Below, piece by piece: positions 9,423-16,587 of a stretch of 22,056 nt of DNA. Every line of letters starts with the position of its first letter. The stretch's first letter is position 1. Origin of the DNA: JBCCZC01 sp039188505 (GTDB lineage: Bacteria > Pseudomonadota > Gammaproteobacteria > Xanthomonadales > SZUA-38); the NCBI GenBank assembly GCA_039188505.1, contig JBCCZC010000042.1, positions 1 to 22,056 of the forward strand. Reading direction: 5' to 3'. Made by a program: the position numbers and the translations under genes. Under the pieces are notes generated by a model. It saw only the letters and a list, made by a program, of their open reading frames with translations, did not search any database and was not told the DNA's origin.

Positions 9423-11870
9423 ATGATGAAGACAACAACCATGGATGGTGTCGTGCGCCAACTGCTAGCTGCAATCGTTCTGATGTCCCTCGCGCCCGCT
9501 TCGACGTGGGCCGGAGAGCCTGACCGGACAGACGACTTGGTGCTGCTGGCCCAGGTCTGGGGGCTGGCGAAGTATCGCCACCCTGCGGTGACGCGCTGCG
9601 AGCGTGACTGGGACCAGGCACTCCTCGATCAGATCGACGCCATGGAAGAACTCGACTCGCCGGCCGGCATGGATCGCGTGATCAATAGTCTGCTCGACAC
9701 TGCCGGTGAGGATCCCCTCGTCGAACTGGCCCAGCCGCCCGCATGGATTCGGGACGCGCCGCTTGAAGATTCGACCCGGGAGCGGCTCGAGCGTCTTGCG
9801 AGCGTCAGGCCGCAGACCCAGTGCTATGTCAGCCAGCGTCCGGGCACCGGCCAGGCGGATTTTGCCGTCGACACGGGCTTCTCCGGTGGGACCTCCTTCC
9901 TCGATCGGCGCGTGCGTATCCTCGCCGCATTCCGCTTCTGGAACGCCATCGAGTATTTCTTCCCCTACAAAACTGACATCGGTCGTCCCTGGGATCGCGT
10001 ACTGGCCGAACACCTGCCGGCTATCGAAGCGGCGGAGCGTGGTTTCGATTACGCGGTGGCGATGCGGGCATTCACCGCCGAAATCCAGGATGGCCACGGG
10101 TTCTTCGCCTCGACCCAGCTTGCTGGCCTGACCGGCACCCGCGGTCCGTCGTTCGAGCTGCAGTCCGTCGAGGGACGGGCTCTGGTGAATCGCCGCTACG
10201 GGAGCGCGGGCGACGTGCCGCTCGGCAGCGAGCTCGTGTCGGTCAACGACGAGTCCTTGAACGATCGCAAGGCGCGCAAGGCCGCGGTGGCCTACGGGTC
10301 GAATCCGATCGATCGCGAGGCGAACCTGCTCGACGCCGTGCGCGCCGACACCGCGACGTCGGCACGCTTCAGGTTCCGCGACCCCGACGGCGTCGAGCGC
10401 GACTTCATACTGCCGCTCGATCCCCTGCCGGGGGACAAGACCGCCGAGCGCGAGGTGGTTCGCGAGGTGTCGCCGGACGGCGCGTGTGACATGGCCATCA
10501 TCGATCTCGCAGTTCTTCAGCCATCCCAGGTCAACGGTGTGCTGCGCTCGGTGGCGGACAAGGATGCGGTGATCATGGACCTGCGACGCTACCCCAACGG
10601 GACGCTCTGGCCCATGGCTGATCTGCTGTACCCGGAGCCGCGGGCGCCGGCGGTGTTCATGCAGCCGCTGCTCGATGATCCGGGTCGCTTCGAGGAAGTG
10701 ATCGCACCCATCGGTGGGCGTGCCACCATTCCGTTCTCCCCCCGAATCCTCGTGCTCATGGACGAGCGCGCGCAGAGCCAGTCCGAGTACACGGTCATGG
10801 GATTACAGCGCGTCGATCGGACGCTGACCTTCGGTAGCCAGACTTCCGCCGCAGATGGTGATCTTTCCAGCGTCATCCTGCCTGGCGCTCTGGAGGCGTT
10901 CTTCACCGGCCTCGGCGTCTTCTACCCCGACGGGCGGGCGACCCAGAGGATCGGCATCGTTCCAGACGTGGCCGTGGCGCCAACGATCGCTGGTTACGAG
11001 GCGGGTGAGGACGAGGTGCTCGCGGCGGCCCTCGACTGTCGCTGGGTGGACGAAGAGCCGCCGCGCCGCTCACCGCAGACCGCGCTCTACTGGAATCCGT
11101 CTCGGGACGGGGAGGGGCTCGACATCCACCGATTCGCCGAGGACGGCATGGTGCTGCTCCAGTATGCGTACGACATGGACGGCAATCCTGAATGGCTCTT
11201 GGGTGTTGCAGAAGGCGACGGGACTGAGTGGCGGTTCGCGGTCGATCGATTCAACGCCACGAATCTCGACACGCCACTGGCGGTCACTGCGCAGGCATCG
11301 GGTGATCTTGCGCTGGACGTTCATCGCGGCGCGTTCCAACCGACCTGCGCGATCGTTGATCAGCTGCGCCAGCCGCAGCGTGCGCGGTTCCAGTGGCGTG
11401 TGGACGAGGCATCCGGCGATGCCTGCCAGGAACCGCTGGCCGCGTCCCGGGGGTTTCCGCTGACGGGACTGTACAACGCGCCCCTGGAACCGGGCTGGGG
11501 AATCTCGGTCCACGAACTGCAGAATCAGCTCACCGTCGTCGTGTACGCCTACGATCAGACAGGGCGCCCGCGCTGGCTCATCGGGTCGGTTGCGGCGACG
11601 CTCGATCAGCGCTCGTTCGAGATTCCGCTCCTGCACGTGAGCGGTTATTGCAGGGACTGCGCTCCCGCGCAGACGGTGAAAACGGGAACGGGGTCGATGC
11701 TGGTCGAGTTCCTCACACTTGGTCCGGACGCCGAGCTGAGAGTCGACATCGAAGCGGCCTTCAATCCCGACGAAGCGCCATGGGTGCGCTCCGACGTCAC
11801 CATGGAACGGACGGTCGCACCGGAGCCCGCGAAAGCCGGCGCTCCTCTCGCTCGGTCAGTCCGACGCTGA
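9423..11870 (+). CDS. S41-family peptidase with duplicated C-terminal domain
   Basis: 815 residues from ATG 9423. A GTG at 9276 is in frame, but its 49 extra residues would bury the signal peptide (LLAAIVLMSLAPASTWA); ATG 9441 is an alternative. Residues ~160-240 contain RILAAFRFWNAIEYFFPYK, characteristic of S41 peptidases related to C-terminal processing and tricorn-like enzymes. A PDZ-like segment (GSELVSVNDESLNDRKA) follows. The protease core (~350-530) has VIMDLRRYPNG, LVLMDERAQSQSEY with the expected nucleophile Ser at about 452, and FGSQTSAADG. The catalytic Lys of CtpA-type enzymes is not evident. Two copies of a ~100-residue domain follow: ALYWNPSRDGEG...YAYDMDGNPEWLLG (~554) and GLYNAPLEPGWG...YAYDQTGRPRWLIG (~682). 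Likely acts in the periplasm or outside the cell; the substrate is unknown. It lacks the F-x-x-x-F-E tail. Confidence 0.88.
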   Translation: MMKTTTMDGVVRQLLAAIVLMSLAPASTWAGEPDRTDDLVLLAQVWGLAKYRHPAVTRCERDWDQALLDQIDAMEELDSPAGMDRVINSLLDTAGEDPLVELAQPPAWIRDAPLEDSTRERLERLASVRPQTQCYVSQRPGTGQADFAVDTGFSGGTSFLDRRVRILAAFRFWNAIEYFFPYKTDIGRPWDRVLAEHLPAIEAAERGFDYAVAMRAFTAEIQDGHGFFASTQLAGLTGTRGPSFELQSVEGRALVNRRYGSAGDVPLGSELVSVNDESLNDRKARKAAVAYGSNPIDREANLLDAVRADTATSARFRFRDPDGVERDFILPLDPLPGDKTAEREVVREVSPDGACDMAIIDLAVLQPSQVNGVLRSVADKDAVIMDLRRYPNGTLWPMADLLYPEPRAPAVFMQPLLDDPGRFEEVIAPIGGRATIPFSPRILVLMDERAQSQSEYTVMGLQRVDRTLTFGSQTSAADGDLSSVILPGALEAFFTGLGVFYPDGRATQRIGIVPDVAVAPTIAGYEAGEDEVLAAALDCRWVDEEPPRRSPQTALYWNPSRDGEGLDIHRFAEDGMVLLQYAYDMDGNPEWLLGVAEGDGTEWRFAVDRFNATNLDTPLAVTAQASGDLALDVHRGAFQPTCAIVDQLRQPQRARFQWRVDEASGDACQEPLAASRGFPLTGLYNAPLEPGWGISVHELQNQLTVVVYAYDQTGRPRWLIGSVAATLDQRSFEIPLLHVSGYCRDCAPAQTVKTGTGSMLVEFLTLGPDAELRVDIEAAFNPDEAPWVRSDVTMERTVAPEPAKAGAPLARSVRR

Positions 11871-12109
11871 CACTGGCCAGCCCCAGCCCAGCGCCTTCGC
11901 GAACCCAGTCGAGCGAGATCCTCACCGGCGGTTGGGTTTCGTAGCGCTCCTGAACGGAGCAGAGTTTCACCTGACCTCCAGGATCGCCAGCAGCCGCGGG
12001 GCTGAACGGCTCTCGTCGTGAGCACGCCAAATGATCGATGGAACATGAAAGACCTGCCCCCAACCCCTCGACCGTCGAAATCACAAACGGAGACGCCAGG
12101 CTGTCACCG
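11871..12109. other. Convergent intergenic region
   Basis: Lies between the 3' ends of the S41 and PepSY-like genes. It contains two weak 5-bp-stem hairpins (11946-11960, GCTCC/GGAGC; 11991-12004, CAGCC/GGCTG) that might contribute to termination, and a copy of the repeat element at 12046-12066. No gene is supported. Confidence 0.4.
12046..12066 (+). repeat. CAAGACCTGACCCC-like element, copy 3
   Basis: Reads GAAAGACCTGCCCCCAACCC (20 of the bases) on the plus strand, a degenerate copy of the AAGACCTGACCCC core, between two convergent genes. Confidence 0.4.
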
Positions 12110-12673
12110 TCAATCGAGGACCTTTTCGACCTCACCCGTGTTCGCATCGACGATCACGGTCCGGCCCGCGTTACCGCCGCCCGGATTCGCGTAGGTGATG
12201 TACCACATGGCGTGGCGCGTTTCCGGGGCTGCCGTCGTCTGGATCGAAACGGTGTAGCCGTCAGCAATGAACTCGCCGCCCTGCTCCTTCGCGATGGCGT
12301 AGAGCCTGGCACCGTCGCGCAGGAAATCGGGCGCCAGGTCAGGGATGCGTCCGGCCGCGCCTTCGCTCGCATAGCAGGTGAACATGCCTCGGAACGTCGT
12401 GAATGACGCATTCGCGTTGGCGGACGGTGAATAGAACAGCAGCCGCCAGGCCTCCGATCGGCCTTCCTCGTCGAGGGGACCGTTGCTCGTCGTGGTCGCG
12501 TTGGCGAGCACCGCATCCGCTTGCCAGCCCGTGGCGATCGCCTCTCCTTTGGCATAGATGTCGGCAAGCGTCATCGGCGCGACGTCCGTTTCCAACGGAC
12601 AGAGTTCCTCCGCGACGCCGCGTGAGGCGCAGGCCAGCAGAACAAAGACGACTGCGAATCGAGTCATGGTCAT
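12110..12673 (-). CDS. Small secreted PepSY-like protein
   Basis: 187 residues. AAGGGAG at 12680-12686 lies 6 nt before the ATG and supports this start. The N-terminus MTMTRFAVVFVLLACASRGVA is a signal peptide. Cleavage by signal peptidase I after GVA seems likelier than lipidation at the early Cys15, where LLAC is only a weak lipobox. The C-terminal third (HAMWYITYANPGG ... RTVIVDANTGEVEKVLD) has the beta-hairpin plus V-D-A-x-T-G-E-V pattern of PepSY domains, which bind or inhibit peptidases and also occur in many exported proteins of unknown role. Its convergent neighbour is a peptidase, so a link is conceivable, but only as inference. Two further Cys (LCPLE, FTCYA) could form a disulfide. 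Confidence 0.78.
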   Translation of the reverse strand: MTMTRFAVVFVLLACASRGVAEELCPLETDVAPMTLADIYAKGEAIATGWQADAVLANATTTSNGPLDEEGRSEAWRLLFYSPSANANASFTTFRGMFTCYASEGAAGRIPDLAPDFLRDGARLYAIAKEQGGEFIADGYTVSIQTTAAPETRHAMWYITYANPGGGNAGRTVIVDANTGEVEKVLD

Positions 12674-12955
12674 GGCGAACTCCCTTCAAGGACACGTCCG
12701 GACGCCAACGGGGTCAGCGATTGCGCCGGAGTCAGTTCGGCTATTCGACTACACGCCAGCGTCTCTCAGGTATAGCAGAAATTTTCAGCGCTATCGGGAA
12801 AGGACCGGCATCGGCGCCGGGTGTTCGCGTTGAATTGTGCAGGACGGTGGGCACGGCTTGCGAGGGTCCCGGCAGTCCGGGAAGCGTACCGGGATTGTCG
12901 ACGGAAGCGCAAAATACGAAGCCTGCCCCCTTGGTTCACGATCAATTGTCAGCAG
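12674..12955. other. Divergent intergenic region
   Basis: About 280 bp between the PepSY-like gene and the GGDEF gene. It is locally A/T-richer near 12771-12795 (GGTATAGCAGAAATTTTC), the likeliest promoter zone, but I could not match a -35. A copy of the dispersed element occurs at 12911-12930. Confidence 0.4.
12911..12930 (+). repeat. CAAGACCTGACCCC-like element, copy 4
   Basis: Reads AAAATACGAAGCCTGCCCCC on the plus strand. The ATACnA-x-GCCTGxCCCC arrangement matches the longer copy at 14315. Its presence argues that coding for the GGDEF protein begins after it. Confidence 0.4.
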
Positions 12956-14023
12956 ATGTACCCGGCCCCGCTATCGATGGAAGGCTACCTCGACATCCCG
13001 CTCAGAAGGCACACGTCTTCCGGGTTATCCTTGGCCGAAGCTAGCGGCAAGGGTGATCCCGTGGACTACGTCGAGCGCGAGCAGAAATACCGCCTTCTCG
13101 ACGGGCAGCAGCTCTTCCGGGGCGCCAGCCTGGACGCCGTCGAATACCTCTTCGAAGCCTTCGAAGACGTCACCTTTCCAGCCGACCAGATCATCCTCGA
13201 GCGCGGTCGGGCGAACCGGAAGCTCTATCTGATCATCGACGGCGAGGTCACCGTCCAGCTGCGCGAGGAGACGGCGTCGCCCCACTACCGGTTGGGCGCG
13301 GGCGAGTGCTTCGGGGAAATGGGTCTCATCGACGATGGCGTTGCCAGCGCTACCGTGGTGGCGATCGCAGATTCCCGCTGTCTGGTCATCGACGAGGACA
13401 CGCTCTGGGCCATGGTGCATCGCTCCCACTGCATCGCCCGCAATCTGCTCTTCATCCTCACCCGGCGTATCCGTAGCGCGAACGAGACCGTCGCTGCGAA
13501 CCTCGAGCAGCTCAAGCGCTGGGAGGTGTTCGCGCTCAGCGACGCCCTCACCGGACTCAAGAACCGCCGCTGGCTGGACGAGAGCATGCCTGCGCTGATG
13601 ACCAAGGCCCGCGAGTCCGGCGAGCCGTTCGCGCTCCTGGTCGTCGATGTCGATCACTTCAAGGCATTCAACGATCGCTGGGGGCACCTCGCCGGCGACG
13701 AAGCGCTGAGGACGGTGGCTACGGTGATCCGGAAGCACGTGCGTTTCGACGACCTGGTCGCCCGGTACGGCGGCGAGGAGTTCGTGATCCTGCTGCCGGA
13801 AACCACGACGTTCCAGGCCGAGCAGCTCGCCCAACGCCTTTGCCGGGCGATCGCCAGCGCACCCGCCGGACGGCACGGCGGCAGCGATCTGCCGCCTGTG
13901 ACCGTCTCGATGGGGTTGAGCGCCCTGCACCTGGAAGACCCGGACGACCAACCGCTGGCGCGCGCCGATCGGGCGCTCTTCGACGCCAAGACCGCGGGGC
14001 GCAACGGCCTGGCGAAGCGGTAG
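12956..14023 (+). CDS. Cyclic-nucleotide-binding-fold/GGDEF diguanylate cyclase
   Basis: About 355 residues from ATG 12956. The start is uncertain: upstream GTG 12821 would read through a repeat element, ATG 12977 is possible, and GTG 13061 has AAGGG 7 nt before it and would give 320 residues. Residues ~65-170 are a cNMP-binding fold (LYLIIDGEVTVQL ... GECFGEMGLIDDG), but the phosphate-binding Arg expected after it (ERSA in CRP) is replaced (VASA), so the ligand may differ. Residues ~190-355 are a GGDEF domain with DALTGLKNRR, DVDHFKAFND and an intact catalytic GGEEF (~272-276). RFDD five residues before it matches the RxxD inhibitory site. Predicted reaction: two GTP to cyclic di-GMP, with product inhibition. 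No transmembrane segment, so probably cytosolic. Confidence 0.9.
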   Translation: MYPAPLSMEGYLDIPLRRHTSSGLSLAEASGKGDPVDYVEREQKYRLLDGQQLFRGASLDAVEYLFEAFEDVTFPADQIILERGRANRKLYLIIDGEVTVQLREETASPHYRLGAGECFGEMGLIDDGVASATVVAIADSRCLVIDEDTLWAMVHRSHCIARNLLFILTRRIRSANETVAANLEQLKRWEVFALSDALTGLKNRRWLDESMPALMTKARESGEPFALLVVDVDHFKAFNDRWGHLAGDEALRTVATVIRKHVRFDDLVARYGGEEFVILLPETTTFQAEQLAQRLCRAIASAPAGRHGGSDLPPVTVSMGLSALHLEDPDDQPLARADRALFDAKTAGRNGLAKR

Positions 14024-14151
14024 GCGCCAGGATCGCCCAACCAACAATCCGCAAGTCTGTCTGACTACTTTGGTTCAGGAGCGAAAGCATCCGCACGAAC
14101 TGCGCCTGTAGGCCGAGAACCACCGGCCTTTCCGTCGATGGCTGCCCTGGA

Positions 14152-14184
14152 CTGTCCTCGTCCTCCTGTCCTCCTGTCCTCCGG
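14152..14184. repeat. Short tandem repeat, CTGTCCTC-like octamer
   Basis: Two exact and one partial direct copies of TCCTCCTG (14161-14184), preceded by a diverged CTGTCCTCG unit. Strand-asymmetric, pyrimidine-rich and non-coding. Confidence 0.6.
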
Positions 14185-14274
14185 GTCTGTCCCGGTCAGC
14201 GGCTGCCGTTGTTAACTTGCACCTGATCGGCCTGGACGGCTACACAACTGCGAGCGCCATTCCGATTAGCAGCA

Positions 14275-14295
14275 TTGGGATCTGGTCTTGCTTCT
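14275..14295 (-). repeat. CAAGACCTGACCCC-like element, copy 5
   Basis: On the minus strand it reads AGAAGCAAGACCAGATCCCA (20 of the bases). It lies about 20 bp from copy 6 in the same orientation, forming a direct pair. Confidence 0.5.
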
Positions 14296-14314
14296 CGCCG
14301 ATTGACTAAACCGG

Positions 14315-14348
14315 ACTGGGGGTCAGGTCTTGTATCTTGCTCGGTTTT
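14315..14348 (-). repeat. CAAGACCTGACCCC element, copy 6 (best copy)
   Basis: The minus strand contains AGATACAAGACCTGACCCCC, the fullest version here. I recall similar sequences beside REP-associated transposase genes in proteobacteria. None is present here, so these would be relics or mobilised in trans. Confidence 0.5.
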
Positions 14349-14494
14349 GACTGGCCGGCTAGCGTCCTTGTTCGCGGTCAACGCCGGGTTGAGGCACGCA
14401 TTGAACTGTGGATGACTTCGGTCGGACTCGCGCTTTCGGGGCCACGGGGAGCGTGCTGGTCGTGAGCTTCGTCGGCTCCGCCGGCCATCCGGCC

Positions 14495-15496
14495 TCACCG
14501 GAACGAATTGAGCCCCACAAACGTCCCGCCGTTCTTCTCGCAGAGCACCCGCATGAGGCTCGCGAAGCGCAGGCCCGTGTTCTGGAGGGACGGCGGGCGC
14601 ATGAACTGGACCGGGAAGCCGACCGCGTGGATCCGCACCAAGCGGTTGCCGCGGGCGTCCTCGCGGTTGATCTTGTCGACGGTCTCGACGACGTTCGAGA
14701 TCGACCGGCCGGTGAATTCGTCGCCAAACACGTACAGGCTGATCTTCTTGTCCGGCGCGTAGAAGGTCGAGATGGCCTTGGTGATGCCCTCGACGGGGCT
14801 CGAGTTCGAGAAGGCGTTCCAGCCGCGGAGGCGATCGATGATGGCCCGGCGCCGCGCCGGGGTATCGGGGATCCACTCGTTCGCGTAGCGGCCGAACATG
14901 TATTCGCCCATGTCGTTCATCTCCTGGATCCCCTTGACCTCGGGGTAGACCTCCAGGGTCTCGATCACCTTGGCGAGCAGCAGATCCCAGGCGAAATTGA
15001 ACATGCTCCCGGAGGTATCGATGATGAAGATGATGTACTCGCTGTCGACCGGGATGCCGCCAACGGTCGTGTCCTCGAAGGGGCGCGAGAAGGAGAATCG
15101 ACGCTGGGCCTCATTCAGCCGCTGACGAGCGATTTCAAGCTGCTGCTCGAGGGCCGCGATCGCCTCGTTGTCGGTACCGGAAGCCTCGAACTCGGACCGG
15201 ATCGTCTCCAGCATCATGCGCAGCCGCGCGATCCGCTCGGTGATCTCCGAGCGCTGCTCGGTCTTGGTGATCAGCTCGCGGTTCAGAACCACCGACTCGC
15301 CGCGGATCTCGAAGAGCTGCGCCTCGAGCGCCATGACCAGCCCTTCGAGGTCCTGCTTGGACTCCTCGAGAATCATGGGCTCGGCCGTCTTCACGAGCAC
15401 GAGCAGGAGGATGATGGCGCCGAGGCCGCAGGCGATGGTGTCGAGGAACGACAGACTCGCCTGCTCCACGCCGCGCCGCTGGTGTCTGCGACTCAT
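14495..15496 (-). CDS. Membrane-anchored VWA protein with ExbD/MotB-like helix (second)
   Basis: 333 residues. The ATG overlaps the previous gene's stop (ATGA, 15493-15496), and GAGGG lies 7 nt upstream. A basic N-terminus is followed by one transmembrane helix (~15-36) starting SFLDTIACGLGA. Asp19 sits at its membrane entry, as does the essential pore Asp of ExbD, TolR and MotB. Residues ~45-133 form a charged coiled coil. A von Willebrand A domain follows (~150-333) with the metal-ion-dependent adhesion motif DTSGS at 160-164 and LYVFGDEFTG as a candidate for the later Asp. The topology predicts a cytoplasmic N-terminus and a periplasmic VWA domain. No OmpA-like peptidoglycan-binding domain is present. 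It is the last gene of the overlapping set and a paralogue of the gene before it. Family-level function is inferred. Confidence 0.88.
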   Translation of the reverse strand: MSRRHQRRGVEQASLSFLDTIACGLGAIILLLVLVKTAEPMILEESKQDLEGLVMALEAQLFEIRGESVVLNRELITKTEQRSEITERIARLRMMLETIRSEFEASGTDNEAIAALEQQLEIARQRLNEAQRRFSFSRPFEDTTVGGIPVDSEYIIFIIDTSGSMFNFAWDLLLAKVIETLEVYPEVKGIQEMNDMGEYMFGRYANEWIPDTPARRRAIIDRLRGWNAFSNSSPVEGITKAISTFYAPDKKISLYVFGDEFTGRSISNVVETVDKINREDARGNRLVRIHAVGFPVQFMRPPSLQNTGLRFASLMRVLCEKNGGTFVGLNSFR

Positions 15497-16587
15497 GGCC
15501 AGTCCCTCGATGGGGCCAGGAAGGAGCCGCCCGTGGCCATCGATAGCTTCCAGAACTCGCTCGATGCCAGCGGGTCACCTTCCATGGGGAACAGGATCAC
15601 GTTGATGGGCACGCCCACGGGCAGCAGGCCGGTGGCGTCGTCGAAGAAGCGCTGCCGCTGCCGGGCCGTGACCGTGTCCCGCCGCGTTGCGGGAGTCCGA
15701 CCCTGCGTCGGCAGGCTATCGATGATCAAGTAGACGTTGTCGGGCATGGGATTCATGGCCCGGATGACGTCGAAGGCGGCGTGGAGCCGGGTGCCGTTAC
15801 CGGGGATCACCTTGCGCATGGCGACCGAGGCCTCCTGGAGGCGCCGCCCCTCCTCGCCCGGTTCCTGCCACTCACCCGCCGTGTCGGGCAGCACCGGCGC
15901 CGCGTCAACGTTGAAACCGTAGATCTGGAAGCGCGAATCGGCCGGGACCTGGGTCGTCAGCCAGTCGACGGTCAGGAGTGCGCGCTGCCATTTCGTCGAC
16001 CGGATCTTCTGGTCGTCCGGCAGGTTTCGGCGCCGGATGATGTTCACGATCGTCGAATCCAGCATGCTGGCCGACGTATCGAGGAGGATGAGGATTCGCT
16101 CGCCACCGACGCGCAAGCCGGTCAGGTACTGGCGGTCACCCTCGCCATAGAAGGGCGCGACGTCGTCGCCCGCCTCATCTTCGGCCGCCTGGAGCTTGCC
16201 GACCTCCTCGTCCATGCGCTGGAGTTCGGCCACGAGCTGATTGAAGTGCTCGCGGCGGGCCATCGTCTCGTTTTCCTGGACGGACAGCTCCTCGCGCCGC
16301 GTCTCAACCTCGTCGATCATGCGATCGGCGCGACCCTGGGCTTCCGTGACCTCGAGCTGGATCTCCTCGAGCGAGTTCTTGAGCTGCGACAGGTTCAGCT
16401 GCTCGAGCTTGACCTCCGTCTCCAGGCGCATGACCTCGCCGCTCCGGTCCGCCGTGAGGTCGTCCTGCCGCTGCTGCGTCGAGTGATTGATAATTACGAA
16501 GAACAGGATCACGGCGCCGAGCCCGCAGGACATGATGTCCAGGAAGCTCATGCTGAAAACCTGTCCTTCGCGGCGTTTACGCGCCAT
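15493..16587 (-). CDS. Membrane-anchored VWA protein with ExbD/MotB-like helix (first)
   Basis: 364 residues. The ATG lies 11 bp inside the end of the upstream gene, with GGTGGAG just before it, so translation is probably coupled. The single transmembrane helix (~12-34) begins SFLDIMSCGLGA, nearly identical to the helix of the following gene, with Asp17 at the stator-like position. A long acidic coiled coil (~42-135) leads to a von Willebrand A domain (~160-360). It has DTSAS at 170-174, GNGTRLHAAFD as the Thr-containing element and LIIDSLPTQG as the Asp-containing element, so a complete metal site is plausible. Outside the helix and the VWA core it differs clearly from its neighbour, suggesting an old duplication and a possible heterodimer. 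The periplasmic VWA domain may grip a protein ligand. Confidence 0.88.
   Translation of the reverse strand: MARKRREGQVFSMSFLDIMSCGLGAVILFFVIINHSTQQRQDDLTADRSGEVMRLETEVKLEQLNLSQLKNSLEEIQLEVTEAQGRADRMIDEVETRREELSVQENETMARREHFNQLVAELQRMDEEVGKLQAAEDEAGDDVAPFYGEGDRQYLTGLRVGGERILILLDTSASMLDSTIVNIIRRRNLPDDQKIRSTKWQRALLTVDWLTTQVPADSRFQIYGFNVDAAPVLPDTAGEWQEPGEEGRRLQEASVAMRKVIPGNGTRLHAAFDVIRAMNPMPDNVYLIIDSLPTQGRTPATRRDTVTARQRQRFFDDATGLLPVGVPINVILFPMEGDPLASSEFWKLSMATGGSFLAPSRDWP

Larger units (their letters stand above)
14024..14494. other. Convergent intergenic region with repeats
   Basis: 471 bp between convergent genes. It contains an octamer tandem repeat (14152-14184), a small CCGGG-TCTGT-CCCGG hairpin (14181-14195), two inverted copies of the dispersed element (14275-14295, 14315-14348), and a GCCGG-CCAT-CCGGC dyad (14480-14493) just after the end of the VWA gene. 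No coding sequence is supported. Confidence 0.55.

Noticed and set aside
9157..9621. Minus-strand frame over the 5' end of the S41 gene
   Set aside because: Ser/Arg/Pro-rich translation, overlaps the signal-peptide coding region of a well-supported gene.
12821..12955. N-terminal extension of the GGDEF protein from GTG 12821
   Set aside because: It runs through a copy of the dispersed repeat and encodes a low-quality Arg/Cys-rich stretch.
14408..15733. Long plus-strand open frame opposite the VWA genes
   Set aside because: It mirrors the codon phase of the two VWA genes, has a low-complexity His/Asp/Leu/Gly-rich translation and no ribosome binding site; high GC makes such antisense frames common.
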